Source: Halomonas sp. LR3S48 | GTDB lineage: Bacteria; Pseudomonadota; Gammaproteobacteria; Pseudomonadales; Halomonadaceae | NCBI RefSeq assembly: GCF_025725665.1 | Contig: NZ_CP107009.1 | Span: forward strand, 2,480,001-2,544,000 | Direction: 5' to 3' | Length of the DNA stretch: 64,000 nucleotides | Part shown: positions 36,292 to 48,370 of the stretch, piece after piece | Layout of the letters: every line of letters begins with the position of its first letter | Position numbering within the stretch: the first letter of the stretch is position 1 | Notes under the pieces: model-generated | What the model was told of the DNA's origin: nothing | The model's database searches: none | What the model saw: the letters and a program-made list of their open reading frames with translations, nothing else | Made by a program: the position numbers and the translations under genes

Positions 36292-37074
36292 ATGACCCGA
36301 CGTCACCACCCCCTTGCCGGGCGCTGGCACACTGTCTGCGTGGGCGCACTGCTGGCTCTGCCCCTCGATGGCCAAGCCGACGCCCTCCGGCTCTCGGACC
36401 TATGGCTCGAGCAGCAGGCGTTGCCCGAACCACCCGCCTACAGTTATTACCTTCTCGAGCGGCAGCAGGAGCCCCAGCAACGCCAGGCCAGGCGTCTTCA
36501 GGAAGAGTTGGCGACATTGATCGACTGGTATGCCCTAGCTGGACGCACCGACATGGCCCGAGGCCTGGAGCAATGGCAAACCACCCTCGCCGAACTGCAG
36601 TCGACGCCGGGACGCACGGCGGCCAGGGCCGACCTAGCCGCCCTACTCGCCTCGCCGCGCCACGATCCACTACTGGACTCTTTGGCCGAAGTCGGTCATT
36701 GCGAACTGCCCGAATGGGTGGAGCTGTGGCATTTCGGCGGCGTGACTCGGCATCCCTGGACCCCGGGCCTGAGTCTGCGCGACCTGCTGCGCAAGCAACC
36801 CAGCTCCCAATGGTCCAGCGCCGACGAAGCGTGGGTGATCACACCCCAGGGCACCCCTCGCCGAGTCGGCGTGGCCGCCTGGAACGCTGGCGACGCGCCC
36901 CTGGTTGCCGGTAGCCGCGTCGCTCTCGCCCTTCCCGAACCGGTTCAGGAGGCCGACTGGGTCAATCGCGCCCTGTCCGGTTTCCTGGCGACCCGCCTTC
37001 CCGGCGATGCCTGTCATACCGTCGCCCTGCCTGATTCTTCGGGTCAAGCCGATTCGGGAGGGCCTGTCACATGA
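36292..37074 (+). CDS. yjbG: YjbG/GfcC-family capsule protein
   Basis: A 260-residue periplasmic protein with a signal peptide (WHTVCVGALLALPLDGQADA). GfcC proteins carry two beta-grasp (SLBB-like) domains and a C-terminal amphipathic helix. Here the middle part (ELPEWVELWHFGGVTRHPW; PGLSLRDLLRKQ; WVITPQGTPRRVGVAAWN) fits that plan. The helix-like end includes EADWVNRALSGFLATRL. ATG 36292 has AGAGAGCGAG upstream; an earlier GTG at 36274 overlaps the yjbF stop and is the alternative. Confidence 0.8.
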   Translation: MTRRHHPLAGRWHTVCVGALLALPLDGQADALRLSDLWLEQQALPEPPAYSYYLLERQQEPQQRQARRLQEELATLIDWYALAGRTDMARGLEQWQTTLAELQSTPGRTAARADLAALLASPRHDPLLDSLAEVGHCELPEWVELWHFGGVTRHPWTPGLSLRDLLRKQPSSQWSSADEAWVITPQGTPRRVGVAAWNAGDAPLVAGSRVALALPEPVQEADWVNRALSGFLATRLPGDACHTVALPDSSGQADSGGPVT

Positions 37075-39185
37075 AGCGGTCCGACCCCCGATCGCCACGC
37101 CTTGCCCCATTGGCGTTTGCCATCGCCATGGCCATCGCCGGGTCAGCGATGGCCGATCCGTCCCAGCCACGTCTCGGCAGCGGCCAGGGCGATTTCGGCG
37201 GTGTGGGATTGATGCAGGCACCCACCGCACGCATGGCGCCGCTCGGCGGCTTCGCCTTCTCGCTGTCGCGTACCGCGCCCTATCGACGTTATGGTGTCTT
37301 CTTCCAGCCCACCGATTGGCTGGAAGCCGGCTTCCGCTACGTCGAGGTGGAGAACAGGCGCTACCTGGCTGCCACGGATGATCGCAACAATCTGGACAAG
37401 GGCATTGACTTCAAGGTGAGGCTACGTGAGGAAGATCGCTACTGGCCACAGATCGCCCTCGGCGCCCGCGACATCGGGGGCACCGGTCTCTTCTCCAGTG
37501 AGTACCTGGTTGCCAGCAAGCGCTGGCACAACTTCGACTTTACCCTGGGGATCGGCTGGGGCTACCTGGGCAATAATGAGGACTTCACCAACCCGTTGGC
37601 CCGACTCGATGAGCGTTTCGAGCGACGCTCCGGGTTCAGCTCGGGCGGAGACGGAGGCGACTTCAACCTGGGCAGCCTGTTCAGCGGTCGCAGCGCCCTG
37701 TTCGGCGGCATCGAGTACCAGACGCCATGGGATCCGCTGGTGTTGCAACTGGAGCTGGAAGGCAACGACTACCAGCACGAGCCACAGCGCAACGACCAGG
37801 AACAGGATTCACGCCTCAACCTGGGTGCTCGACTGCGCCTGACCGACAGCATCGAACTCAAGGCCGGCTGGCAGCGGGGAAACACCGCCATGCTCGGGAT
37901 CACCATGGCGACCAACCTGGGCAGCATTTCCCAGGCCAAGCGCGACCCGCTTCCCGTCGACCTGGCGCCGGCTCCTGCCGAACACACCAGTGACTGGAAC
38001 GGGCTCAGCCGCGAACTGGGTGCCAACGCCGGGATCGGTGTCTACCGCATCCGCCAGGATGGTTCGAGCGTCATCGTCGAAGGCGAGCCCACGCGCTATC
38101 GCTCTCTCGCCGAGAGCGAGCTGCGAGCCGGCCGCCTGCTGCACAACCATCTCGGCAGCGATGTGGAGACTTTCCGTTTCCGCTGGCACGAGCGCGGCAT
38201 GGCGCTGCGCGAGAGCGTGCACCAACGCGAGGCCCTGGTCGCCGCGGCGTCTACCAGCGAGGAAACCGTGACGTATCGCCACGGGATCTACTCTCACGCC
38301 GCGCTGACCCCGAGCCAGGGCGAAGTGCTGCATGAATCCCCATCTCGCGGGTTCTTCTACAGCCTCGAGCCGCAGCTCGAGCAGAACTTCGGCGGCCCCG
38401 ACGGCTACCTCTACCGACTCTCCGCCAACCTCGACAGCGAGTATCGGCTGGGCGCCAATCACTGGGTGTCGGGCGCACTGACCTATACGCTGGCCGACAA
38501 CCTCGGCAAGTATCGCTATATGGGCCCCTCGGACCTGCCGCGGGTACGTACCCATATCGGCGACTATCTGGCCGAGACCGATGTCGGCATCAGCAATCTC
38601 CAGTACACCCGTACCGCCCAGCTCGGTAACGACTGGTATGCGATGGGCTATGGCGGCCTGCTCGAGACCATGTTCGCCGGGGCCGGGGCGGAACTGCTCT
38701 ATCGCCCCTTCAACAGCGACGTGGCACTCGGCCTCGATATCAACTGGGTCAAGCAGCGCGACTTCGACCAGCGTTTCGACATGCGCGACTACAGCACATG
38801 GACAGGCCATCTGACCGGCTACTGGCAGACCGACTACGAAGACGTGCTGGCCAAGGTCAGCGTGGGCCGCTACCTGGCCGGCGACCTCGGCGTCACCTTC
38901 GATGTATCACGGGAGTTCGATTCGGGTGTCCGCCTCGGCGGCTGGGCCACCTTTACCGATGCCGGCGATGCCTTCGGTGAAGGCAGCTTCGACAAGGGGG
39001 TCTATCTCTCACTGCCGCTGGACGCCTTCTTCGTGCATTCCACCCGACAGCGCGCCCAGCTCGCCTGGAGCCCGCTGACGCGCGACGGCGGCGCCCGCCT
39101 GGCTCGTCGTGAATCGCTCTACGACATGACCGAGGAGCGCAGCATGGGACGCTACTGGGACGACCAGGCCGAGCTGATGCGCTGA
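37071..39185 (+). CDS. yjbH: YjbH/GfcD-family outer-membrane beta-barrel protein
   Basis: A 704-residue exported protein with a signal peptide (LAFAIAMAIAGSAMA). It has the YjbH opening GQGDFGGVGLMQAPTARMAP, which in the family begins a beta-barrel, and a long series of alternating strands with aromatic girdles (e.g. WHNFDFTLGIGWGYLG) to the C-terminus. YjbH/GfcD proteins are very large outer-membrane barrels proposed to work with Wza in polymer secretion. There is no lipobox Cys, unlike some annotated homologues. It overlaps the yjbG stop (ATGA). Confidence 0.88.
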   Translation: MKRSDPRSPRLAPLAFAIAMAIAGSAMADPSQPRLGSGQGDFGGVGLMQAPTARMAPLGGFAFSLSRTAPYRRYGVFFQPTDWLEAGFRYVEVENRRYLAATDDRNNLDKGIDFKVRLREEDRYWPQIALGARDIGGTGLFSSEYLVASKRWHNFDFTLGIGWGYLGNNEDFTNPLARLDERFERRSGFSSGGDGGDFNLGSLFSGRSALFGGIEYQTPWDPLVLQLELEGNDYQHEPQRNDQEQDSRLNLGARLRLTDSIELKAGWQRGNTAMLGITMATNLGSISQAKRDPLPVDLAPAPAEHTSDWNGLSRELGANAGIGVYRIRQDGSSVIVEGEPTRYRSLAESELRAGRLLHNHLGSDVETFRFRWHERGMALRESVHQREALVAAASTSEETVTYRHGIYSHAALTPSQGEVLHESPSRGFFYSLEPQLEQNFGGPDGYLYRLSANLDSEYRLGANHWVSGALTYTLADNLGKYRYMGPSDLPRVRTHIGDYLAETDVGISNLQYTRTAQLGNDWYAMGYGGLLETMFAGAGAELLYRPFNSDVALGLDINWVKQRDFDQRFDMRDYSTWTGHLTGYWQTDYEDVLAKVSVGRYLAGDLGVTFDVSREFDSGVRLGGWATFTDAGDAFGEGSFDKGVYLSLPLDAFFVHSTRQRAQLAWSPLTRDGGARLARRESLYDMTEERSMGRYWDDQAELMR

Positions 39186-39207
39186 GCATCGGCATGCCAA
39201 CGAAAGC

Positions 39208-39243
39208 AACCAGGCCACCGCATCTGCATGCGGTGGCCTGGTT
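39208..39243. terminator. Bidirectional terminator between yjbH and gcvT
   Basis: AACCAGGCCACCGCAT at 39208-39223 pairs perfectly with its complement at 39228-39243 over a 4-base loop. A 16-bp stem between convergent genes is strong evidence of a shared terminator, although the T runs are short. Confidence 0.8.
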
Positions 39244-39266
39244 GGAAGATAACGGTATAAAAACGA

Positions 39267-40385
39267 TCAGCCGCGATGGTAGCCTGGTGCCACGAAAGGC
39301 ATCTTGCTCACCACCATGGGCAAGCGCTTGCCACGCACCTCGGCATGGACGGTCGAGCCGATCCCGGCATGCTCGATATCGACATAGCCCATCGCGACCG
39401 GCTGGCCGACACTGGGCCCGAAGCCACCGGAGGTGACCCGGCCTATGTGGCGGCCGTCCTCGCTGTAGAGTTCGGCACCCTCGCGCACGGGGGCACGCCC
39501 TTCACCCAGTAGGCCGACCCGCTTGCGACGGTGATCCTTGGCATCGACCTGATGCAGGATCAGGTCGGCCCCGGGGAATCCCGCCGAACGCTCTCCGCCG
39601 TGACGACGCGCCTTGCTGATGGCCCAGATCAGTCCCGCCTCCACCGGGGTGGTCTCGGAATCGATATCGTGACCGTAGAGGCACAGCCCCGCCTCCAGGC
39701 GCAGGGAATCCCGCGCCCCCAGGCCGATGGGCTCGACCTCCTCATCGGCCAGCAGGCGGCGGGCCAGCTCCTCTGCCTGGTCGGCCGCCACCGAGATTTC
39801 GAAGCCATCCTCGCCGGTATAGCCGCTTCGGCTGATCCAGACAGGCATGCCATCGATCTCGAAACGACCATGCTGCATGAACACCATCTCGCAGGCCTCG
39901 GGGCAATGCCGGCGCATGACCTCCGCCGCCTTGGGCCCCTGCAGGGCAAGCAAGCCACGATCCAGCACCTCGACCCGATGCTCATCGTCGACGAGCCCGG
40001 TCTCGAGCAGCGCCACGTCCTGCTCCTTGCAAGCGGCGTTGACCACCAGATAGAGAAACCCACCCCCCGGATTGACCACCATCAGGTCATCGAGGATACC
40101 GCCCTCCTGACCGGTGAACAGCGCATAGCGCTGCATGCCCTCGGGCAGGCCGACGATATCGGCGCACACCAGCGTTTCCAGCGCTTCGGCAGGACGTGGG
40201 CCATGCAGCAGAATCTGGCCCATATGGGAGACATCGAACAGGCCGCAGGCGGCACGGGTATGCTCGTGCTCCTTCTTGACGCCGAGCGGGAACTGCACCG
40301 GCATCTCGTAACCGGCGAAGGGCACCATCTTGCCCCCCAGCTCCAGATGCAAGTCGTACAGCGGTGTGTGCTTGAGTTGGCTCAT
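39267..40385 (-). CDS. gcvT: Glycine cleavage system aminomethyltransferase (T protein)
   Basis: A 372-residue tetrahydrofolate-dependent T protein that takes the methylamine carbon from lipoyl-H protein. Landmarks are LELGGKMVPFAGYEMPVQF, CGLFDVSHMGQI, the folate contact region ISRSGYTGEDGFEI, and the C-terminal YVDIEHAGIGSTVHAEVRGK. ATG 40385 has GAGGAAACC upstream; the longer reading to 40403 lacks support. In this genome it is on the opposite strand from gcvH-gcvP with a transporter between. Confidence 0.95.
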   Translation of the reverse strand: MSQLKHTPLYDLHLELGGKMVPFAGYEMPVQFPLGVKKEHEHTRAACGLFDVSHMGQILLHGPRPAEALETLVCADIVGLPEGMQRYALFTGQEGGILDDLMVVNPGGGFLYLVVNAACKEQDVALLETGLVDDEHRVEVLDRGLLALQGPKAAEVMRRHCPEACEMVFMQHGRFEIDGMPVWISRSGYTGEDGFEISVAADQAEELARRLLADEEVEPIGLGARDSLRLEAGLCLYGHDIDSETTPVEAGLIWAISKARRHGGERSAGFPGADLILHQVDAKDHRRKRVGLLGEGRAPVREGAELYSEDGRHIGRVTSGGFGPSVGQPVAMGYVDIEHAGIGSTVHAEVRGKRLPMVVSKMPFVAPGYHRG

Positions 40386-40435
40386 GAGGTTTCCTCGTGG
40401 CATGTGTAGGCAAGGGAGGCTCGATCAGGAGAAGA

Positions 40436-40459
40436 CGAGGCGCTCCCAAGGGCGCCTCG
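40436..40459 (-). terminator. Candidate terminator or processing hairpin between the symporter gene and gcvT
   Basis: CGAGGCGC at 40436-40443 pairs with GCGCCTCG at 40452-40459 over an 8-base loop. The following minus-strand bases are only weakly T-rich, so partial read-through into gcvT is likely. Confidence 0.4.
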
Positions 40460-40478
40460 AGCCACCAGGCAGGGTCGA

Positions 40479-41885
40479 TCAGGACTTGTCGTGGTCCAGA
40501 TCCTCGCCCGGTAGCACCTCCTTGCCGTCGAAGTAGTCGCGCGTCACCTTGAACACCACGGGCGACAGCAGCGCCAGCGCAATCAGGTTGGGAATCGCCA
40601 TCAGGGCGTTGAAGGTGTCGGCCATCAGCCAGATGAAGCCGAGCTGAGCCATGGCACCCAAGGGAATCGCCAGCACGAACAGCACCCGATAGAGCATGAT
40701 CGAACGCGTGCCGAACAGGAACTGGAAGCACTTCTCGCCGTAGAACGACCAGCCCAGGATGGTGGTGAAGGCGAATACCGCCAGCGCCAGCGATACGATC
40801 TGATTGCCCCAGCCGGGCAGCGCCGCATCGAAGGAGAGCGCGGTCAGCGAAGCACCCTGCTCCCCCTGCACCCACACGGTGGAAGTCAGGATGACCAGCG
40901 CGGTGATGGTACACACGATGATGGTATCGATGAAGGTGCCGAGCATGGCGATCAGGCCCTGGCGCACCGGGTTGCGCGTCTTGGCGGCAGCGTGGGCAAT
41001 GGGCGCACTGCCCAGGCCCGCCTCGTTGGAAAAGATACCGCGTGCCACGCCGAAGCGAATCGCCGCCATCACCGCGGCCCCGGCAAAGCCCCCTGCTGCC
41101 GCCACGGGGTTGAAGGCATAGTAGAAGATCAGACGGAAGGCCTCACCGATTTCGCCGGCGTTGACGATCAGCACCACCAGCCCCGCCGCCACGTAGGCGA
41201 TACCCATGATCGGCACCAGCTTGCCGGCCACCTTGGCGATACGCTTGATACCTCCCAGGATCACGGCGCCCGCCAGGACCATGATCACCACACCCGTCAG
41301 CCAATGGGGAATACCGAAGGTCGAATCGAGCGCGTCGGCCACGGAGTTCGACTGCACGGTGTTGCCGATGCCGAAGGCAGCCACGGCGCCGAAGAAGGCA
41401 AAGGCGCCACCCAGCCACAGCCACTTCCTGCCCAGGCCGTTCTTGATATAGAACATCGGCCCGCCGACGTGATACCCGGTACTGTCGGTTTCCCGGAAAC
41501 GCACCGCGAGAACCGCCTCGGCGAACTTCGTCGCCATGCCGACGAGTGCTGTGATCCACATCCAGAACACCGCACCCGGACCGCCCAGGGCGATGGCCGT
41601 TGCTACGCCGGCGATGTTCCCGGTACCGATGGTGGCCGACAGTGCCGTCATCAGGGCGTTGAAGGGGGAAATCTCACCTTCGTCTTCGAGCTTCTTCGCC
41701 TCGCCAGGTGCCGGCTTGGCATCACGACCCTGCCACATCAGCTTGAAGCCGGTGCCCAGCTTGCGGATGGGCATCAGCTTCAAGCCGATCTGCAGGTAGA
41801 GACCCACCCCCAACAGCAGGATGAGCATCAACGGCCCCCAGACCACACCGTTGATAGCGCTGAATATTGCTGTCAATGTTTCCAC
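40479..41885 (-). CDS. Alanine/glycine:cation symporter (AGCS family)
   Basis: A 468-residue sodium-coupled amino acid symporter with about 10-11 membrane helices. Family signatures are SATIGTGNIAGVATAIALGGPGA read in pieces, FWMWITALVGMATKFAEAVLAVRFR, and the ARGIFSNEAGLGSAPIAHAAA block. AGCS proteins import alanine or glycine. Placement next to gcvT and divergent from gcvH-gcvP suggests glycine uptake feeding the cleavage system. The start is GTG with AGAGGG about 9 bases upstream. Confidence 0.92.
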   Translation of the reverse strand: METLTAIFSAINGVVWGPLMLILLLGVGLYLQIGLKLMPIRKLGTGFKLMWQGRDAKPAPGEAKKLEDEGEISPFNALMTALSATIGTGNIAGVATAIALGGPGAVFWMWITALVGMATKFAEAVLAVRFRETDSTGYHVGGPMFYIKNGLGRKWLWLGGAFAFFGAVAAFGIGNTVQSNSVADALDSTFGIPHWLTGVVIMVLAGAVILGGIKRIAKVAGKLVPIMGIAYVAAGLVVLIVNAGEIGEAFRLIFYYAFNPVAAAGGFAGAAVMAAIRFGVARGIFSNEAGLGSAPIAHAAAKTRNPVRQGLIAMLGTFIDTIIVCTITALVILTSTVWVQGEQGASLTALSFDAALPGWGNQIVSLALAVFAFTTILGWSFYGEKCFQFLFGTRSIMLYRVLFVLAIPLGAMAQLGFIWLMADTFNALMAIPNLIALALLSPVVFKVTRDYFDGKEVLPGEDLDHDKS

Positions 41886-42362
41886 GAACGTTTCCCTCTG
41901 TTGTATGGACTGTTTTTAAGGACATTCTCGAGAGATCTACACGACCAGACGGCGTACCATAGCGGAAAACTCCAGAAAGGCGCCACCTGGGTCGTAATGC
42001 CTGCTGCGATTCGTTCGTCCTGCTTTCAACCGCGCAAGCTTAGCGCGTGTTTCGTATCGGAAACAAACGTCACGACACCGCTGACTTCCAATTTGGCGAC
42101 ACGCCCCGGACACAGCGTCACCGCCAAGCGGCATGCCTCACAGGTTAGTGAGCCGAGCCGACGGTGTCGAATGAGGCCTTGACCGTGGGAGGCCTACCCC
42201 ATATGAGCAAGTTGCACTGGACGCCTGCCGCCCTGCGCGCCACGCTATCGATGCGACAGGCCTGATCCCATCCATCGAAGGCGGCCCCTCGGGCTCGCCA
42301 AAAGCCGTCAATGGCGTTAGCATTCGCCCAGTCAGAAAACCTTTTTCTTATAGGAAAACATC
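41886..42362. other. 477-base intergenic region between the symporter gene and gcvH
   Basis: No gene is supported. It must hold the divergent promoters, but no clear -35/-10 pair stands out. I looked on both strands for glycine-riboswitch landmarks (an AGCAA bulge and CAGGCAAAAGGAC-type end) and found none. A short repeat AGGCCT appears twice near 42173 and 42191. Confidence 0.7.
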
Positions 42363-42755
42363 ATGAGCTCGATTCCTGCCAACCTGCGCTACAACGACAG
42401 CCACGAATGGGTGCTCGACAACGGCGACGGTACCGTCACCATCGGCATCACCGACCATGCCCAGGAAGCCCTTGGGGACGTCGTGTTCGTCGAGCTTCCC
42501 GAAGTGGGTCGCACCCTGGAGAAAGGCGAGGAGTTCGGCGTGATCGAATCGGTCAAGGCCGCCTCCGATCTCTACGCGCCGCTGGCCGGCGAGATCGTCG
42601 AGGTCAACGAAATCCTCGAGAACGCCCCAGAGACCGTCAACGAAGCGCCCTACGAGGGTGGCTGGATCATGAAGGTTCGCGTCGAAGATGCGGCCGCCGT
42701 GGAAGCCCTGCTGAATGCCGAGGCATACCAGGCCGTGGTCGACAGCGACTCCTGA
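42363..42755 (+). CDS. gcvH: Glycine cleavage system H protein
   Basis: A 130-residue lipoyl carrier protein. The lipoylated lysine is in GVIESVKAASDLYAPLAG near residue 64, with Gly-rich beta hammerhead sequence around it. The start MSSIPANLRYNDSHEWV is typical. The ribosome site is weak (ATAGGAAAAC). It precedes gcvP by 80 bases and is co-transcribed with it. Confidence 0.97.
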   Translation: MSSIPANLRYNDSHEWVLDNGDGTVTIGITDHAQEALGDVVFVELPEVGRTLEKGEEFGVIESVKAASDLYAPLAGEIVEVNEILENAPETVNEAPYEGGWIMKVRVEDAAAVEALLNAEAYQAVVDSDS

Positions 42756-42835
42756 TCACGACACAGCGACGCTCCCCGGCCCGGTGACCGCATTCGGCAT
42801 CGCCGGGCATTCCACATCGACTTACAGGGTTCTCC

Positions 42836-45730
<2,895 letters not shown>

Positions 45731-45753
45731 TTCGTGCAGCGTCTTGCCTCAGC

Positions 45754-45785
45754 GCAAACGGCCCGCCTTTCGGCGGGCCGTTTGC
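45754..45785. terminator. Rho-independent terminator after gcvP
   Basis: GCAAACGGCCCGCC at 45754-45767 pairs with its complement at 45772-45785 over a TTTC loop. It sits between gcvP and the convergent LysR gene and can serve both. Confidence 0.8.
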
Positions 45786-45818
45786 TTGGCGGATATCGAG
45801 CCGACAACTAGCCGGCAG

Positions 45819-46733
45819 CTACAGCGGCGAAACGACTTCCCCGTAGCCGAAGCGCTCGCGCATGCGCTGCTCGCGGAAGCCATCCAGCAACCGCGCATAA
45901 CGGCGCGGCATCTTGGCGCCAGAGCGGGTGACCAGATGCAGCGTCTCGTGCTCCGTTACCGCCAGGTCGAGCTCCTTGACCTGGCGCTGCCAGGGGGAGG
46001 TTTCCAGCACCAGCCGCGACACCACGGTGAAGCCGAGCCCGCGGGCCACGGCATCCATCACCATGCCCACCTCGTTGGTGAAGCCCTGGCGCCGGAACTG
46101 GCTCATGGAGCGAAACTCGTCGGGAAAGTTGCTGCGCAGCAGAGCTCCGGCATGGTTGACCCCATCGGAATAATTGAGAAAACCGATGCCCATCAGCTCG
46201 GCCAGCGAGGTACCGGCGAAGTCGGCCGGCACCACCAGGCACAGCGGTTCCTGGTGCCAGAGCCTGCAATCCAGCTCTGGGTGGCGAATCGGCTCGGTGA
46301 CGATTCCCAGGTCATGGCGGCCGGCCAATACGTCCGAGACGATTTCATGGCTGAAGGCGAAGCTGTAGTTGACCGTCAACCCCGGCGACATCTGCTGCTG
46401 GCCGAGAATGTAGGGATAGAACATCAGGCCGACGCTGCCTGGCGACGCAATGCGACACTCACCGGTATCGAGCGCATCGTCATCGAGCGAATGGCGGAAC
46501 TGTTCATGCTCGGCGAACAGGCGCAGGCCATAGTCGTAGGCCCGACGCCCGGCCTCAGTGAGCGTGAAGCGCCGCCCCTGCCGCTCCAGCAGCGGCTTGT
46601 CGAGGTACTGCTCGAGCTTGCGCACGTGCTGACTGACCCCCGGCTGAGTCATGTCGAGGTGATGTGCGGTACGCGTGAAACTGCCGGTTTCGACCAGGGT
46701 AATGAAGGTGCGGAAGTACTGGGCGTTGAACAT
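45819..46733 (-). CDS. LysR-family transcriptional regulator
   Basis: A 304-residue LysR regulator. The helix-turn-helix is in residues 1-60 (YFRTFITLVETGSFTRTAHHL, MTQPGVSQHVRKLEQ). The effector domain follows from about residue 92. ATG 46733 is the natural family N-terminus; the longer reading to 46961 overlaps the promoter region and start of ppnN. The sequence is not GcvA-like, so proximity to gcvP does not indicate control of it. Target genes are unknown. Confidence 0.87.
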   Translation of the reverse strand: MFNAQYFRTFITLVETGSFTRTAHHLDMTQPGVSQHVRKLEQYLDKPLLERQGRRFTLTEAGRRAYDYGLRLFAEHEQFRHSLDDDALDTGECRIASPGSVGLMFYPYILGQQQMSPGLTVNYSFAFSHEIVSDVLAGRHDLGIVTEPIRHPELDCRLWHQEPLCLVVPADFAGTSLAELMGIGFLNYSDGVNHAGALLRSNFPDEFRSMSQFRRQGFTNEVGMVMDAVARGLGFTVVSRLVLETSPWQRQVKELDLAVTEHETLHLVTRSGAKMPRRYARLLDGFREQRMRERFGYGEVVSPL

Positions 46734-46801
46734 GGCGCATCGCTTGCAGGTGCGGTCGAGGTCGCGACCGGTTGCTGTCATCCTACCACTGCAAGCCCGG
46801 C

Positions 46802-46817
46802 GGCGCAGCGCTGCGCC
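46802..46817. repeat. 16-bp perfect palindrome upstream of the LysR gene
   Basis: GGCGCAGC followed directly by GCTGCGCC. It lies 69 bases before the LysR start and 119 bases before ppnN, and could be an operator. Confidence 0.4.
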
Positions 46818-46844
46818 ATGGCGGCCGGCATGATAGCATCGGTT

Positions 46845-46872
46845 CACGACTCGATGACCACGACTCGATGAA
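46845..46872. repeat. 14-bp tandem duplication upstream of ppnN
   Basis: CACGACTCGATGAC at 46845-46858 is followed at once by CACGACTCGATGAA. Two adjacent near-identical units in the promoter region may be a slippage product or paired binding sites. Confidence 0.5.
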
Positions 46873-46935
46873 CATTGCACGATCCCCTGTCCAGCGTTCG
46901 ACAGGGCCGCAAGCCGACTCCACAAGGATCGTTTC

Positions 46936-48300
46936 ATGCCCGACACCATCTCCGCCACCATTTCCCCCCTGCGAAGCCTGGAAGTGCTCTCTCAGCACGA
47001 GGTGAACCGCTTGCGCGACACCTCCAAGGCCGGCCTGCACGACCTGCTGCGTCGCTGCTCGCTGGCCGTGCTCAGCTCCGGCAGCGTGACTGACGACAGC
47101 CTGGTGCTGATGGAGACCTATCACGATTTCGATATCGAAGTGATCCAGCAGGACCGCGGCATTCGGCTCAAGGTCAGCAATGCACCGGCCGAGGCCTTCG
47201 TCGACGGCAAGATGATTCGCGGCATTCGCGAGCACCTCTCTTCAGTACTGCGCGATATCGTTTACGTCTACAACGAGATCCAGCACCATCAGCGCTTCGA
47301 CCTCAGCACCGGCGAGGGTACCACCAACGCGGTGTTCCACATCCTGCGCAAGGCCGGCACGCTGAAACCCGGCCGCGACCCCGGCATCGTGGTGTGCTGG
47401 GGCGGACACTCGATCACCCGCGAGGAGTACGAGTACACCAAGGACGTCGGCTACCAGCTTGGCCTACGTGAACTGGACATCTGCACCGGCTGCGGACCCG
47501 GCGCCATGAAGGGGCCGATGAAGGGGGCCAACCTGGCGCATGCCAAGCAGCGCATCGGCGATGGCCGTTACCTGGGTATTTCCGAACCCGGCATCATCGC
47601 CGCAGAAGCGCCCAACCCGCTGGTCAACGAACTGGTGGTCATGCCCGACATCGAGAAGCGTCTCGAGGCTTTCGTGCGCCTCGGGCACGGCATCGTGGTC
47701 TTCCCCGGCGGGGTCGGCACGGCCGAGGAAATCCTCTATCTCCTGGGCATTCTGCTGCACCCCGACAACCACGACATGGAACTGCCGGTCATCTTCACCG
47801 GCCCCGCCAACTCGGCCGACTACTTCCAGCGCATCGACGAGTTCCTGGTCTATACCCTCGGCGAGGCGGCACGCAGCAAGTATCGCATCATCGTCGACGA
47901 CCCCGTCGAGGTCGCCCGCACCATGCGCCAAGGTATCGACAGTGTCACCGAGTTCCGTCGCGCCCAGCAGGACGCCTTCCATTACAACTGGCGGCTGACC
48001 ATCGCGCGCAACTTCCAGGAAACCTTCGAACCGACCCACGCGGCGATGGCGGGACTGGCCCTTCACCGCAACCAGCCGGTCCATGAACTGGCTGCCAACC
48101 TGCGCCGTGCGTTCTCGGGTATCGTGGCCGGCAACGTCAAGGAGCATGGGCTGCGTGCCATCGAGGCGCACGGTCCCTTCCAGCTGCACGCCGAGTCGGA
48201 GCTGATGCGTCGCCTGGACGACCTGCTCGGCTCCTTCGTCGCCCAGGGGCGCATGAAGCTGCCGGGGCGCGAGTACGAGCCCTGCTATCGACTGGTGTGA
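46936..48300 (+). CDS. ppnN: Nucleotide 5'-monophosphate nucleosidase (PpnN/YgdH)
   Basis: A 454-residue protein, the same length as E. coli PpnN, which hydrolyses purine and pyrimidine 5'-monophosphates to base and ribose-5-phosphate and responds to (p)ppGpp. A LOG-like Rossmann core carries the motif VVFPGGVGTAEEILY near residue 255 and CTGCGPGAMKGPMKGA near residue 183. N-terminal (VSPLRSLEVLSQHEV-like opening) and C-terminal regulatory domains are present. CACAAGGATCG precedes the ATG. It is a single-gene unit ending in a clear terminator. Confidence 0.94.
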   Translation: MPDTISATISPLRSLEVLSQHEVNRLRDTSKAGLHDLLRRCSLAVLSSGSVTDDSLVLMETYHDFDIEVIQQDRGIRLKVSNAPAEAFVDGKMIRGIREHLSSVLRDIVYVYNEIQHHQRFDLSTGEGTTNAVFHILRKAGTLKPGRDPGIVVCWGGHSITREEYEYTKDVGYQLGLRELDICTGCGPGAMKGPMKGANLAHAKQRIGDGRYLGISEPGIIAAEAPNPLVNELVVMPDIEKRLEAFVRLGHGIVVFPGGVGTAEEILYLLGILLHPDNHDMELPVIFTGPANSADYFQRIDEFLVYTLGEAARSKYRIIVDDPVEVARTMRQGIDSVTEFRRAQQDAFHYNWRLTIARNFQETFEPTHAAMAGLALHRNQPVHELAANLRRAFSGIVAGNVKEHGLRAIEAHGPFQLHAESELMRRLDDLLGSFVAQGRMKLPGREYEPCYRLV

Positions 48301-48340
48301 TCGGAAGGCAGAAAGTAAAGAAAGAAAGTACCGGCAAATG

Positions 48341-48368
48341 GCCGGGCGCAACCGCGCCCGGCTATTTT
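48341..48368 (+). terminator. Rho-independent terminator after ppnN
   Basis: GCCGGGCGC at 48341-48349 pairs with GCGCCCGGC at 48354-48362 over AACC, followed by TATTTT. It lies 40 bases past the ppnN stop and before the convergent membrane-protein gene. Confidence 0.85.
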
Positions 48369-48370
48369 CG

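Noticed and set aside
41886..42362. Glycine riboswitch before the symporter or gcvH
   Set aside because: Expected landmarks of the aptamer were not found on either strand by eye.
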